Below, in pieces: positions 50,610 to 59,640 of a DNA stretch of 64,000 nucleotides; within the stretch, counting starts at the first letter, position 1, and each line of letters starts with the position of its first letter. A program made the translations under genes and the position numbers. The stretch is from positions 62,001-126,000 of the forward strand of contig NZ_WWEM01000037.1 in the NCBI RefSeq assembly GCF_019308285.1, read 5' to 3'. Under the pieces are notes generated by a model. That model was given only the letters and a program-made list of their open reading frames with translations, searched no databases and was not told the DNA's origin. Origin of the DNA: Flavobacterium quisquiliarum (GTDB lineage Bacteria > Bacteroidota > Bacteroidia > Flavobacteriales > Flavobacteriaceae).

Positions 50610-51617
50610 ATGAGTTCAGATCAATCTATTACACATGTAATTCTTACTGGGGGGGTAGGAAGTCGTTTATGGCCTTTATCCAGAAAAAGCAGACCTAAAC
50701 AATATCTTGAAATATTTGAAGGAAAGTCTTTATTTGAAATGACTGTTGAAAGAAATAGTCATTTAGCTAATAATGTGATGGTTGTTGGAAATATAGATAA
50801 TCATCAATTGAGTGGTAAAGTAATGGATAAAACCAATACTTCATATATTAATATTATTGAAGCAACTCCTAGAAATACAGCAGCAGCTATTGCTTTTGCC
50901 GCATTTGCATCAAATCCAGAAGACATTTTAATTATTACGCCATCAGATCATATTATTGATGAGATGGAAAATTATAATCAAGCTATTTCGGAAGCTGTTT
51001 CTAAGGCAAAAGATGGCTTTATTGTAACTTTTGGTGTTATACCTACCAAACCTGAAACAGGATATGGATATATAGAAGCAAAAGGAGATAATGTAATTTC
51101 ATTTCGTGAAAAACCTAACGAAACTACAGCCAAAGAATTTATTGCAAAAGGCAATTTCTTATGGAATAGTGGAATGTTTTGTTTTAAAGCAAGTATTTTA
51201 CTAGAAGAATTAAAGAAATTCCAACCAGATGTTTATGAAAAAGCAAAAATTGTCTGGGAAGCAAGTGAAGATGGCTTTTTAGATTTAGATTTATCGATGG
51301 AAATTCCTTCTATCAGCATAGATTACGCTGTGATGGAAAGAAGTAAAAAAATTAAAGTGGTACCTGCTTCTTTTTCATGGTCCGATTTGGGGTCATTTGA
51401 ATCAGTTTATGAATATTTGTATTCTAAAGGACATTCGGTTGATGCAAATGGTAATATGGTTATAGGTTGTGAAAAACATACGACATTCTTAGGTTTAGAA
51501 AATACCATTTTTGTTTACACCGAAACAGCTAATCTAATTTTACAAAAAGAAAATTCACAAGATGTGAAAGATATATATAACGAATTAGAAAGACAAAATT
51601 CAGATCTGTTAAATTAA
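50610..51617 (+). CDS. Mannose-1-phosphate guanylyltransferase
   Basis: A 335-residue nucleotidyltransferase that makes GDP-mannose. The pyrophosphorylase signature GGVGSRLWPLSRKSRPKQ is at residues 14-31, with TPSDHIIDEMENYN, EKPNETTAKEFI, NSGMFCFKASILLEEL and SIDYAVMERS further on. It lacks the C-terminal phosphomannose isomerase cupin of two-domain ManC/AlgA, so isomerase must be separate. It supplies Gmd and Fcl encoded downstream for GDP-fucose. A run of seven G (50649-50655) lies in the Gly-Gly codons of the active-site loop. Confidence 0.9.
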   Translation: MSSDQSITHVILTGGVGSRLWPLSRKSRPKQYLEIFEGKSLFEMTVERNSHLANNVMVVGNIDNHQLSGKVMDKTNTSYINIIEATPRNTAAAIAFAAFASNPEDILIITPSDHIIDEMENYNQAISEAVSKAKDGFIVTFGVIPTKPETGYGYIEAKGDNVISFREKPNETTAKEFIAKGNFLWNSGMFCFKASILLEELKKFQPDVYEKAKIVWEASEDGFLDLDLSMEIPSISIDYAVMERSKKIKVVPASFSWSDLGSFESVYEYLYSKGHSVDANGNMVIGCEKHTTFLGLENTIFVYTETANLILQKENSQDVKDIYNELERQNSDLLN

Positions 51618-51630
51618 TTGAAATTTAAAA

Positions 51631-52677
51631 ATGAAAAAAATACTTATAACTGGTGGTGCAGGTTTTATTGGTTCTCACGTAGTAAGACGTTTCGTTAATA
51701 AATATCCAGAATATCAAATTTTTAATTTGGATGCTTTGACTTATGCAGGGAATCTTGAGAATATAAAAGATATTGAGAACAAGTCGAATTATACTTTCGT
51801 GAAAGGTGATATTGTTGATGAAAAATTTATAAATGAACTTTTTGTTCTTCATAACTTTGATGGTGTTTTGCACTTAGCAGCAGAATCGCATGTCGATCGT
51901 TCTATTGAGGATCCATTGGCTTTTGTGAAAACAAATGTTATTGGAACAATGAATTTATTGAATGCAGCTAAAAATCAATGGAAAGGAAATTTTGAAGGGA
52001 AAAGATTTTACCATATTAGTACCGATGAAGTCTATGGCTCATTGGGAGCAGATGGTTTGTTTACGGAGACTACTTCCTATGATCCAAATTCCCCTTATTC
52101 AGCATCTAAAGCAAGTTCAGATCATTTTGTAAGAGCTTATGGTGAGACTTATGGATTACCTTATGTTTTAACCAATTGCTCAAATAATTATGGTTCGTAT
52201 CATTTTCCTGAAAAATTAATTCCGCTTTTCATAAATAATATTATAAATAATAAACCATTGCCTGTCTATGGAGATGGAAATTATACAAGAGACTGGCTTT
52301 TTGTGGAAGACCATGCTATTGCTATAGATTTAGTTTTTCATGAAGGAAAAAATCATGAAACTTATAATATTGGTGGATTTAATGAATGGAAAAACATTGA
52401 TTTAGTAAAATTACTATGCCAGATTATGGATCAAAAATTAGGAAGAGAAGAAAATAGTTCTCAAAATTTGATTACATATGTAAAAGATCGTCCAGGTCAT
52501 GATTTACGTTATGCAATTGATGCTTCAAAAATTAATAAGCAATTAGGTTGGAAACCTTCTGTTACTTTCGAAGAAGGATTGGAGAAAACTATAGACTGGT
52601 ATTTAAATAATCAAGAATGGTTAAAAAATGTCACTTCTGGAGCTTACAAAGATTATTACAAAAAACAATATTCATAA
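51631..52677 (+). CDS. rfbB: dTDP-glucose 4,6-dehydratase
   Basis: A 348-residue extended SDR enzyme converting dTDP-glucose to dTDP-4-keto-6-deoxyglucose. NAD-binding GGAGFIGSHVVRRF at about 8-21; active site YHISTDEVYGSLG (Asp-Glu next to Thr), YSASKASSDHFVRAY (Tyr, Lys), and NNYGSYHFPEKLIPLFI; C-terminal KDRPGHDLRYAID. These are strict RmlB markers. RmlC and RmlD do not follow; instead the product probably goes to the FdtA, FdtB and FdtC-type enzymes at 58830-61237. RmlA is not in the window. Its C-terminus is 4 bases from the next ATG. Confidence 0.93.
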   Translation: MKKILITGGAGFIGSHVVRRFVNKYPEYQIFNLDALTYAGNLENIKDIENKSNYTFVKGDIVDEKFINELFVLHNFDGVLHLAAESHVDRSIEDPLAFVKTNVIGTMNLLNAAKNQWKGNFEGKRFYHISTDEVYGSLGADGLFTETTSYDPNSPYSASKASSDHFVRAYGETYGLPYVLTNCSNNYGSYHFPEKLIPLFINNIINNKPLPVYGDGNYTRDWLFVEDHAIAIDLVFHEGKNHETYNIGGFNEWKNIDLVKLLCQIMDQKLGREENSSQNLITYVKDRPGHDLRYAIDASKINKQLGWKPSVTFEEGLEKTIDWYLNNQEWLKNVTSGAYKDYYKKQYS

Positions 52678-52681
52678 ATAC

Positions 52682-55105
52682 ATGAAAAAAGTAACATACG
52701 TTCTTTTGCTGATTTTTGCACTTACAATATCTGTAAAAGTAAATGCGCAGGATATAATGAAGTCTAAAGATTTGAGTACTGTTAATGTTGATTATTTATC
52801 AGATGATGACCTAGCTAAAATCAGTGCACAGCTAAAAAGTAACAATGCAACAATTGACCAGGTTGAGCCAATGGCTTTATCTAAAGGGATGAGCCAGGCA
52901 AATTTCAACAAATTAAAGGTTAAGTTGAATGAATACGCGAAGAAAAATGCGAATCCAGCTGAAAATATAGAAAGGGTTGAAAAAAAATCTGATTCAGGCC
53001 GAAAACAGGATGCAATCAAAAATGTTAAAGTAAAAGATTCTGCTAATGCTATTATTTTTGGATCAGAGCTATTTGATAATCCAACTTTAAACTTTGAACC
53101 AGATTTAAAAATGGCTACTCCGATGAATTATGTTTTAGGTCCTGGAGATGAACTTCAGGTTACAATATATGGAGTGCAGGAATATAACGGAACCCTTCCA
53201 ATTAGTGTAGAAGGAAAAATATCTATTGAATATGTAGGACAGATTACTGTTTCTGGAATGACAATAGAAGCCGCAACGCAGAAAATAAAAGCTGCAATAG
53301 CAAGAGTTTACAGTACGGTTAGATCTGGGCAGTCGCAGGTAAGTGTGAGTTTAGGTAAAATTAGGACAATAAAAATTACCGTTGTTGGAGGAAAACAACC
53401 TGGGAATTACTCGATATCTTCTTTAGCTACAGTCTATAATGCATTGCATTTAGCTGGTGGACCTGGGAAAAATGGTAGTTATAGGAATATTGAATTGATT
53501 AGAAATAACAAAGTTTATAAAAACATAGACATTTATAGATTTCTAGTAAAAGGAGATCAATCAGACAACGTAAGCTTAAAAGAAAATGATGTTATTAGGA
53601 TTCCAGCTTACACGCAGAGAGTAACTATTGATGGAGAAGTAAAACGTCCGGGGATTTTCGAAATGAAAAAAGGAGAAACGTTTACAGATTTATTAGGTTT
53701 TGCATCAGGATTCAATGAATTTGCCTATACAGCGTCTGTAAATGTGGTCCAAAAAACAGGAAAAGAATTTAAGGTTCACGATATAAACGAAAGTGAGTTT
53801 AAAACCTATCAACCTCAATCTGGAGATGTTTTTAGAATAACTAGAATATTAAATCGTTTCGAAAATCGTATTAAAATTGAAGGAGCTGTTTTTAGACCAG
53901 ATTATTATTCTTTTACTGAAGGAATGAGAATTTCTGATCTTATTACCAGAGCAGAAGGATTGAAAGAAGATGCATATAGCAAAAGAGCAAGAATTATTAG
54001 GTTAAAAACAGATTTGACAACAGAAATAGTCAATGTGGATTTGGGAGCAGCTTTATCAGGAGATTTAAGTGCAGATATAGAACTAAAAAGAGAGGATATT
54101 GTTACAGTTTATTCAATTTTAGATTTTAGAGAAGAATATAAAGTAACAATTGATGGAGAAGTAAAAAATCCAGGGGAATATGAATACTTTGAAAATCTAA
54201 CTTTAAATGATTTAGTGGTTCAAGTTGGAGGGCTAACTGGTTCGGCATCTAAAAGAGTTGAAATTGCTAGAATGGTTAAATCAGATGCTATAGATGATGC
54301 TGATCCTAAACGTGTTGAATTGGTTGAGCTTGAGATTACAGCTGATAATAATGAACAAATTAAAAATTTTGTTTTAAAACCATTTGATGTTATTAATATA
54401 AGAAGAATGGCAGTCTACGAGAAGCCTCAAATGGTAACTGTCAGTGGAGCTGTAGGGTATCCAGGTAAATATGTTTTAGCAAACAAAAAAGAGACTGTCT
54501 ATAATGTTGTGATGAGAGCTGGCGGATTAACCTCTATTGCTAATCTTGATGGAATGAAGATTAAAAGACCCATTAATGAGGAACAAATTGAGACTTTAGA
54601 AAGAATTGATTTAAACATTTCTAAAAACGATAGTGTCAAAGGCAAGTTAGCAAAAAAATTAAAGGAAGATTTGAAATTTGCAACTATTCCAGTAAACTGG
54701 GAAAAAATTGTAAAAGATAAAAATCACTTTTCTAATGTTACGTTATTTCCAGGAGATGAAATTGAAGTTGCAGTTTATAACGAGGGTGTTAAAGTTACTG
54801 GAAATGTTTTGCTAACTTCAGAGATTCCTTATAGAAATGGTAAAGGTTTTAAGTATTATATTAATGCAGTTGGCGGTGTTGATAGTAAAGGATGGAAGAG
54901 GAAGGCATATATAATTTATCCTAATGGTAAAGCAGATGTTACTACTTCTTTTTTATTTTTCAGATCTTATCCTAAAGTGCAGCCAGATTCACAAATAGTA
55001 GTTCCTGAAAAACCTGAAAGAAAAAAGATGAGTGCTGGTGAATGGGTTGGCATTGGAAGTGTAATTTCTAGTTTAGCATTATTGATTGTAACTGCTTTTA
55101 AATAA
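52682..55105 (+). CDS. Multi-SLBB polysaccharide export outer-membrane protein
   Basis: An 807-residue protein with a signal peptide (residues 1-23, ending VNAQD). A Poly_export domain lies at about 140-235 (NYVLGPGDELQVTIYGVQEYN, GQITVSGMTIEAATQKIK). At least five SLBB-like repeats follow, recognisable by the pattern xxVxGEVKxPGxYxxxxxxTxxDLIxxAGG (for example VTIDGEVKRPGIFEMKKGETF, VTIDGEVKNPGEYEYFENLTL and VTVSGAVGYPGKYVLANKKET). A C-terminal hydrophobic helix (WVGIGSVISSLALLIVTAF) ends the protein. It is far longer than the Wza-like protein at 42804 and is a second exporter in the same locus. The start is ATG 52682, 4 bases after rfbB; the frame from 52628 overlaps rfbB and lacks a signal peptide. 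Confidence 0.9.
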   Translation: MKKVTYVLLLIFALTISVKVNAQDIMKSKDLSTVNVDYLSDDDLAKISAQLKSNNATIDQVEPMALSKGMSQANFNKLKVKLNEYAKKNANPAENIERVEKKSDSGRKQDAIKNVKVKDSANAIIFGSELFDNPTLNFEPDLKMATPMNYVLGPGDELQVTIYGVQEYNGTLPISVEGKISIEYVGQITVSGMTIEAATQKIKAAIARVYSTVRSGQSQVSVSLGKIRTIKITVVGGKQPGNYSISSLATVYNALHLAGGPGKNGSYRNIELIRNNKVYKNIDIYRFLVKGDQSDNVSLKENDVIRIPAYTQRVTIDGEVKRPGIFEMKKGETFTDLLGFASGFNEFAYTASVNVVQKTGKEFKVHDINESEFKTYQPQSGDVFRITRILNRFENRIKIEGAVFRPDYYSFTEGMRISDLITRAEGLKEDAYSKRARIIRLKTDLTTEIVNVDLGAALSGDLSADIELKREDIVTVYSILDFREEYKVTIDGEVKNPGEYEYFENLTLNDLVVQVGGLTGSASKRVEIARMVKSDAIDDADPKRVELVELEITADNNEQIKNFVLKPFDVINIRRMAVYEKPQMVTVSGAVGYPGKYVLANKKETVYNVVMRAGGLTSIANLDGMKIKRPINEEQIETLERIDLNISKNDSVKGKLAKKLKEDLKFATIPVNWEKIVKDKNHFSNVTLFPGDEIEVAVYNEGVKVTGNVLLTSEIPYRNGKGFKYYINAVGGVDSKGWKRKAYIIYPNGKADVTTSFLFFRSYPKVQPDSQIVVPEKPERKKMSAGEWVGIGSVISSLALLIVTAFK

Positions 55106-55114
55106 TATATTTAA

Positions 55115-56191
55115 ATGGATAATAAACTTATTGAAAAACCTGTTGATAGCGATGAAGTTTCGTTAAAAGAACTAATAAAGAAGATAATTGAATGGAAAAA
55201 CTATCTCGTTTCTCAATGGAAGATAATAGTTATAGTTGGAGTAGTTGGAGCGATTTTAGGATTAACTTATTCATTAATAAAAAAACCGATCTATACTGCA
55301 ACATTAACTTTTGCATTAGAAGATGAGAAAACCGGAACTGGGCTGGGAGGAGCCTTAGGTCTTGCAAGTTCATTCGGAATTGATCTTGGAGGTGGAGGGG
55401 GAAGTATATTTTCCGGTTCTAATTTGACCGAGCTTTTTAAATCTCGCTCGATGGTAGAAAAAACCTTACTGAGTCCCGTTAATTATCACGGAAAAATTGT
55501 TTCTCTAGCGGAAATGTATATTCAAAATAATAAATGGAGAAAAAATTGGGATAATAATCCAAGATTTAAAAATATAGTCTTCCTGCCTAACAGTGATAGA
55601 AAATATTTCACACGAGTACATGATAGTATACTGGGAAACATTTATCAGAACCTATCTAAGAGTTCGCTATCTGTAGCACAAAAGGATAAAAAAATTGCTA
55701 TCATATCAATGGATGTATCTTCAAATGACGAACTATTTTCTCTTTATTTTTGTCAAGCTCTTGCTGATCAGGTTAGTAAATTTTACATCAATACTAAGAG
55801 CAAAAAAGCACGAATGAATATGCAAATTCTTGAACGCCAAGTTGATTCTGTTCGTTCAGAGTTAAATGGAGCAATTACAGGAGTTGCCGTTGCTAATGAC
55901 AATACATTTAATCTTAATCCAGCTTTAAATGTTCGTAGGGCTCCATCAGCTAGAAGACAGGTAGATGTACAGGCAAATACAGCAATCTTAACTGAATTGG
56001 TTAAACAAAGCGAATTGGCAAAAGTCACATTAAGAAAAGAAACTCCTTTAATCCAGGTCATTGATAGTCCAATTTTGCCATTACCAAAAGAAAGATTTGG
56101 AAAGCTAAAAGGAATTTTAATAGGAGGTTTTCTTATGGTTTTTTTAACGGTCTTACTATTAAGCGTGAGGAAATTGTTGAAAGAACTTTAA
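55115..56191 (+). CDS. Wzz/GumC-like chain-length protein without kinase domain
   Basis: A 358-residue inner-membrane protein. A first membrane helix at about 37-55 (IIVIVGVVGAILGLTYSLI) is followed by the Wzz motif KKPIYTATLTFALEDE, a Gly-rich stretch (GLGGALGLASSFGIDLGGGGG), a periplasmic helical region and a second membrane helix at about 330-352 (GILIGGFLMVFLTVLLL) with a short basic tail. Unlike the protein at 43612 it has no BY-kinase domain. It is paired with the multi-SLBB exporter 9 bases upstream, so this locus has two exporter and co-polymerase sets. Confidence 0.87.
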   Translation: MDNKLIEKPVDSDEVSLKELIKKIIEWKNYLVSQWKIIVIVGVVGAILGLTYSLIKKPIYTATLTFALEDEKTGTGLGGALGLASSFGIDLGGGGGSIFSGSNLTELFKSRSMVEKTLLSPVNYHGKIVSLAEMYIQNNKWRKNWDNNPRFKNIVFLPNSDRKYFTRVHDSILGNIYQNLSKSSLSVAQKDKKIAIISMDVSSNDELFSLYFCQALADQVSKFYINTKSKKARMNMQILERQVDSVRSELNGAITGVAVANDNTFNLNPALNVRRAPSARRQVDVQANTAILTELVKQSELAKVTLRKETPLIQVIDSPILPLPKERFGKLKGILIGGFLMVFLTVLLLSVRKLLKEL

Positions 56192-56235
56192 AGTTGATTC
56201 TTTGCTAAAATAAGAGTATTAATTAATTATAATAA

Positions 56236-56664
56236 ATGATGAAAGTTGGAATTACTTTTAGTGCTTTTGATTTGTTACATGCAGGGCATATAAAAATGTT
56301 AGAAGAAGCTAAAAGACAATGTGATTATTTAATAGTTGGACTGCAGACTGACCCTACTTTAGATCGTCCTGAAAAAAATCGACCAGCACAGACTATAGTA
56401 GAACGTTACATACAATTAAAAGGATGTAAATTTGTTGATGAAATTGTTCCTTATGCTACAGAGCAAGATTTAGAAGATATATTACGTTCATTTAAAATTG
56501 ATGTAAGAATTGTTGGTGATGAATATAAAGAACAAAATTTTACAGGTAGAGCGTATTGTGAAGCTAAAGGTATTGAGTTATATTTTAACACTAGAGATCA
56601 CAGATTTTCTAGTTCAGGATTAAGGCAAGAAGTACATCAAAAAGAAATGGAAAAAATTAAATAG
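56236..56664 (+). CDS. Cytidylyltransferase-like protein, substrate unknown
   Basis: A 142-residue protein of the nucleotidyltransferase alpha/beta-phosphodiesterase superfamily. The HxGH-type motif is seen in FDLLHAGHIKMLEEAKRQCDYLIVGLQTDP near the N-terminus and RIVGDEYKEQNFTGR in the second half. The place of the usual RTxGISTT motif of glycerol-3-phosphate cytidylyltransferase reads HRFSSSGLRQEV. It could activate glycerol phosphate, a heptose phosphate or a similar building block for the polysaccharide. A second ATG one codon later is an alternative start. It sits alone between the Wzz gene and fcl. Confidence 0.75.
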   Translation: MMKVGITFSAFDLLHAGHIKMLEEAKRQCDYLIVGLQTDPTLDRPEKNRPAQTIVERYIQLKGCKFVDEIVPYATEQDLEDILRSFKIDVRIVGDEYKEQNFTGRAYCEAKGIELYFNTRDHRFSSSGLRQEVHQKEMEKIK

Positions 56665-56780
56665 AATATTATAAGTTTCATAACTGTATTGTGAACTTGA
56701 AATTCGCAATTAAAATAAAATTAAGCTTTTAGCGAGATTTTTAAGTATAAACTTTAGGATATTCCAGAAAAAAAATAAAT

Positions 56781-57731
56781 ATGAATACTGATATTAAAAT
56801 TTATATTGCAGGCCACAAAGGGATGGTAGGAAGTGCTATTTGGCGATCTTTAGAGGCAAAAGGATATCAAAATCTTATCGGCAGATCTAGTGCTGAATTA
56901 GATTTAAGAAACTATCAGGATGTTGTGACTTTTTTAAATAGTGAAAAACCTGACGTTGTAATCGATGCCGCCGCAAGAGTAGGAGGAATATTAGCAAATA
57001 ATAACTATCCATATCAATTTATTATGGAGAATTTGCAGATTCAAAATAATCTTATGGACTCGGCTCTTAAATCTGGAATCGAAAAATTTATTTTTTTAGG
57101 AAGCTCCTGTATTTATCCTAAGTTAGCTTTGCAACCTTTGAAAGAAGAATATTTACTGACAGATACTCTTGAACCGACAAATGAATGGTATGCAATAGCT
57201 AAAATTGCAGGTATAAAAGTTTGTGAAGCTATCAGAAAACAGTTTTCAAAAGATTATGTTAGTCTAATGCCGACAAATTTGTATGGAACGCATGATAATT
57301 TTGATTTGAATACTTCACATGTTTTACCGGCAATGATTCGAAAATTTCATGAGGCAAAATTAAATAATCATCAATCTGTGACATTATGGGGTACCGGAAC
57401 GCCAATGCGTGAATTTTTATTTGTGGATGATATGGCAGAGGCTGTTGTCTTTGCCTTAGAAAATAGATTGCCTGACAGTTTATATAATGTGGGAACGGGT
57501 GTAGATTTAACAATAAAGGACTTGGCAGAAATTATCCAAAAAATTGTAGGCTACAAAGGAGATATTATTTGGGATACAACAAAACCTGACGGAACTCCTC
57601 GTAAATTAATGGATGTTTCTAAAATGCATGCATTGGGATGGCAGCATCAAGTCAAGTTTGAAGAGGGTATTAAAAAAACTTATGATTGGTTTTTAGAAAA
57701 TATTGACAATATTAAAAAAGTAACGATTTAA
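56781..57731 (+). CDS. fcl: GDP-L-fucose synthase
   Basis: A 316-residue SDR enzyme with combined epimerase and reductase activity that turns GDP-4-keto-6-deoxymannose into GDP-L-fucose with NADPH. NADP-binding AGHKGMVGSAIWR at about residues 10-22; active-site LGSSCIYPKLALQPLKEEYLLT, EPTNEWYAIAKIAGIKVCE (Tyr, Lys); MPTNLYGTHDNFDL and GTGTPMREFLFVDDMAEA. Full length. It lies upstream of gmd, which encodes the preceding step. The 116 bases before it hold no recognised promoter. Confidence 0.93.
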   Translation: MNTDIKIYIAGHKGMVGSAIWRSLEAKGYQNLIGRSSAELDLRNYQDVVTFLNSEKPDVVIDAAARVGGILANNNYPYQFIMENLQIQNNLMDSALKSGIEKFIFLGSSCIYPKLALQPLKEEYLLTDTLEPTNEWYAIAKIAGIKVCEAIRKQFSKDYVSLMPTNLYGTHDNFDLNTSHVLPAMIRKFHEAKLNNHQSVTLWGTGTPMREFLFVDDMAEAVVFALENRLPDSLYNVGTGVDLTIKDLAEIIQKIVGYKGDIIWDTTKPDGTPRKLMDVSKMHALGWQHQVKFEEGIKKTYDWFLENIDNIKKVTI

Positions 57732-57754
57732 AAGAAACTCATTGATTACATAAT

Positions 57755-58828
57755 ATGAAAATAGCTTTAATTACAGGTATAACAGGTCAAGATGGATCAT
57801 ACTTAGCTGAACTTTTGTTAGAAAAGGGATACATGGTACATGGTGTGAAACGTAGAGCATCATCATTTAATACCCAACGAATTGATCATTTATACCAAGA
57901 TCAACACGAGTCAAATGTGAACTTTAAGTTGCATTATGGTGATTTGACAGATTCTACTAATATTATTAGAATTATACAAGAAGTACAGCCCGATGAAATC
58001 TATAATCTGGGAGCAATGTCTCATGTTAAAGTTTCTTTTGACTCACCTGAATATGTTGCCAATGTTGATGGCATTGGAACATTAAGAATTTTAGAGGCAG
58101 TTCGTATTTTGGGATTAGAGAAAAAAACAAGAATTTATCAGGCCTCAACATCTGAACTATATGGAGGTCTCCCAGAGAACAAAAATGAAAAAGGATTTTA
58201 TGATGAAAATTCTCCGTTTTATCCACGTTCTCCTTATGGCGCAGCAAAGATTTATGGTTTTTGGATTACTAAAAATTATCGTGAAGCATATAATATGTTT
58301 GCTTGCAATGGTATATTATTTAATCATGAATCTCCAAGAAGAGGAGAAACTTTCGTTACACGTAAAATCACTATGGCAACTGCAGCAATTGCAAGAGGAA
58401 AGCAAGATTGTCTATACTTAGGGAATTTAAATGCTCTTAGAGATTGGGGACATGCAAAAGATTACGTAGAAGCAATGTGGAGAATTCTTCAACAGGAAAA
58501 ACCTGAAGATTTTGTTATTGCTACGGGAGTAACAACTTCTGTTCGTGATTTTGTAAGTATGGCATTTAAAGAAGTTGGTATTGAATTAACATTTGAAGGC
58601 AAAAATGAAAATGAAATAGGAAAAGTAGTTTCTTGTGAGAATCCTCTGTATCAATTAGAGATTGGAAAAAAAGTTGTATCGGTAGATCCGGAATATTATC
58701 GTCCCACGGAGGTTGATCTTTTAATTGGTGATCCAACAAAATCTAAAACAAAACTAGGATGGAAGCCTCAATATGATTTACAGGCTCTTGTGAAAGAGAT
58801 GATCGAAAGTGATTTAAAATTATTATAA
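57755..58828 (+). CDS. gmd: GDP-mannose 4,6-dehydratase
   Basis: A 357-residue SDR enzyme. NADP-binding GITGQDGSYLAELLLEKGY at residues 8-26; VKRRASSFNTQRIDHLY; active-site STSELYGG, SPYGAAKIYGFWITKNYREAYNMFACNGILFNHESPRRGETFVTRKIT in pieces of the family signature; and the C-terminal YRPTEVDLLIGDPTKSK. It converts GDP-mannose to GDP-4-keto-6-deoxymannose for Fcl. One base separates its stop from the next ATG. Confidence 0.95.
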   Translation: MKIALITGITGQDGSYLAELLLEKGYMVHGVKRRASSFNTQRIDHLYQDQHESNVNFKLHYGDLTDSTNIIRIIQEVQPDEIYNLGAMSHVKVSFDSPEYVANVDGIGTLRILEAVRILGLEKKTRIYQASTSELYGGLPENKNEKGFYDENSPFYPRSPYGAAKIYGFWITKNYREAYNMFACNGILFNHESPRRGETFVTRKITMATAAIARGKQDCLYLGNLNALRDWGHAKDYVEAMWRILQQEKPEDFVIATGVTTSVRDFVSMAFKEVGIELTFEGKNENEIGKVVSCENPLYQLEIGKKVVSVDPEYYRPTEVDLLIGDPTKSKTKLGWKPQYDLQALVKEMIESDLKLL

Positions 58829-58829
58829 T

Positions 58830-59231
58830 ATGGATAGACCTATAATCATTAATCTTCCAAAAATTTTAGATAAAAGGGGAAATTTATCTTTTTTTGAATA
58901 TCCCAATCAATTACCTTTTGAGATACTAAGAACTTATTGGATATATGATGTACCTGGTGGGCAAGTTCGTGGCAGTCATGCTTTCAAACAACAACAGGAA
59001 TTTATTATAGCACTTTCTGGAAGTTTTGATGTCGTTTTAAATGACGGACAGAAAGAGGAAAGGTTCTCTCTTAACCGATCTTATAAAGGCTTGTATATTC
59101 CAAACATGTATTGGAGAAGTATCGAAAATTTTTCTACCAATTCATTAGCATTGATTGTTTCTGATAAATTATATAATGAAGGGGATTATGTAAGAGATTT
59201 TGAAGAATTTAAAATTATGAAGAATGGGTAA
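58830..59231 (+). CDS. FdtA/QdtA-type sugar ketoisomerase-like cupin, first copy
   Basis: A 133-residue single-domain cupin of the WxcM-like/FdtA group, which moves the keto group of dTDP-4-keto-6-deoxyglucose from C4 to C3. It has YWIYDVPGGQVRGSHAFKQQQEFIIALSGSFDVVLNDG and LNRSYKGLYIPNMYWRSIENF. Where active family members have a His-x-His pair (RGxHAHK), this copy reads H50-A-F52, so one of the two His is lost. It overlaps the second copy by 8 bases. It may be a subunit partner of, or a diverged duplicate of, the next gene, with altered product or no activity. Confidence 0.8.
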   Translation: MDRPIIINLPKILDKRGNLSFFEYPNQLPFEILRTYWIYDVPGGQVRGSHAFKQQQEFIIALSGSFDVVLNDGQKEERFSLNRSYKGLYIPNMYWRSIENFSTNSLALIVSDKLYNEGDYVRDFEEFKIMKNG

Positions 59232-59640
59232 TCTATCGGTTTTTGAATGTTCAGTAATTGATTTAGGTAAAATTAATTTTGAAGAGGGGAATTTAACAGT
59301 AGTTGAAAACTCTAATTTTCCATTTGATGTAAAAAGAGTTTTTTACTTATATGATATTGCAGGGGGGGAAAGCAGAGGAGCTCATGCTCATAAAGAATGC
59401 CATCAATTTTTATTGGCAGCAAGTGGAAGTTTTGAAGTAAGCCTGGATGATGGTAAATATAAAAGACAGGTTTTTTTAAACAGACCTAATATAGGATTGC
59501 ATATCCCTCCAGGAATTTGGGCTTCTGAGATTAATTTTTCTTCAGGAGCAATCTGTTTGGTTTTAGCTTCACACGTTTACAATGAAGAAGACTATTTTAG
59601 GAATTATGAGGATTTTTTAAATTACAGGAAAGATGACTAA
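59224..59640 (+). CDS. FdtA/QdtA-type dTDP-sugar 3,4-ketoisomerase, second copy
   Basis: A 138-residue cupin with the intact signature YLYDIAGGESRGAHAHKECHQFLLAASGSFEVSLDDG (H54 and H56) and LNRPNIGLHIPPGIWASEINF. It is the likely active enzyme that isomerises the RfbB product for the aminotransferase at 60134. It overlaps the first copy (start inside its last codons) and the acetyltransferase (start 59633), so translation of all three is probably coupled. A run of seven G (59362-59368) lies in the Gly-Gly codons just before the His pair. Confidence 0.85.
   Translation: MGNLSVFECSVIDLGKINFEEGNLTVVENSNFPFDVKRVFYLYDIAGGESRGAHAHKECHQFLLAASGSFEVSLDDGKYKRQVFLNRPNIGLHIPPGIWASEINFSSGAICLVLASHVYNEEDYFRNYEDFLNYRKDD

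Noticed and set aside
52628..52681. Longer start for the multi-SLBB exporter
   Set aside because: It overlaps rfbB and puts a hydrophilic stretch before the signal peptide; ATG 52682 gives a normal signal peptide.
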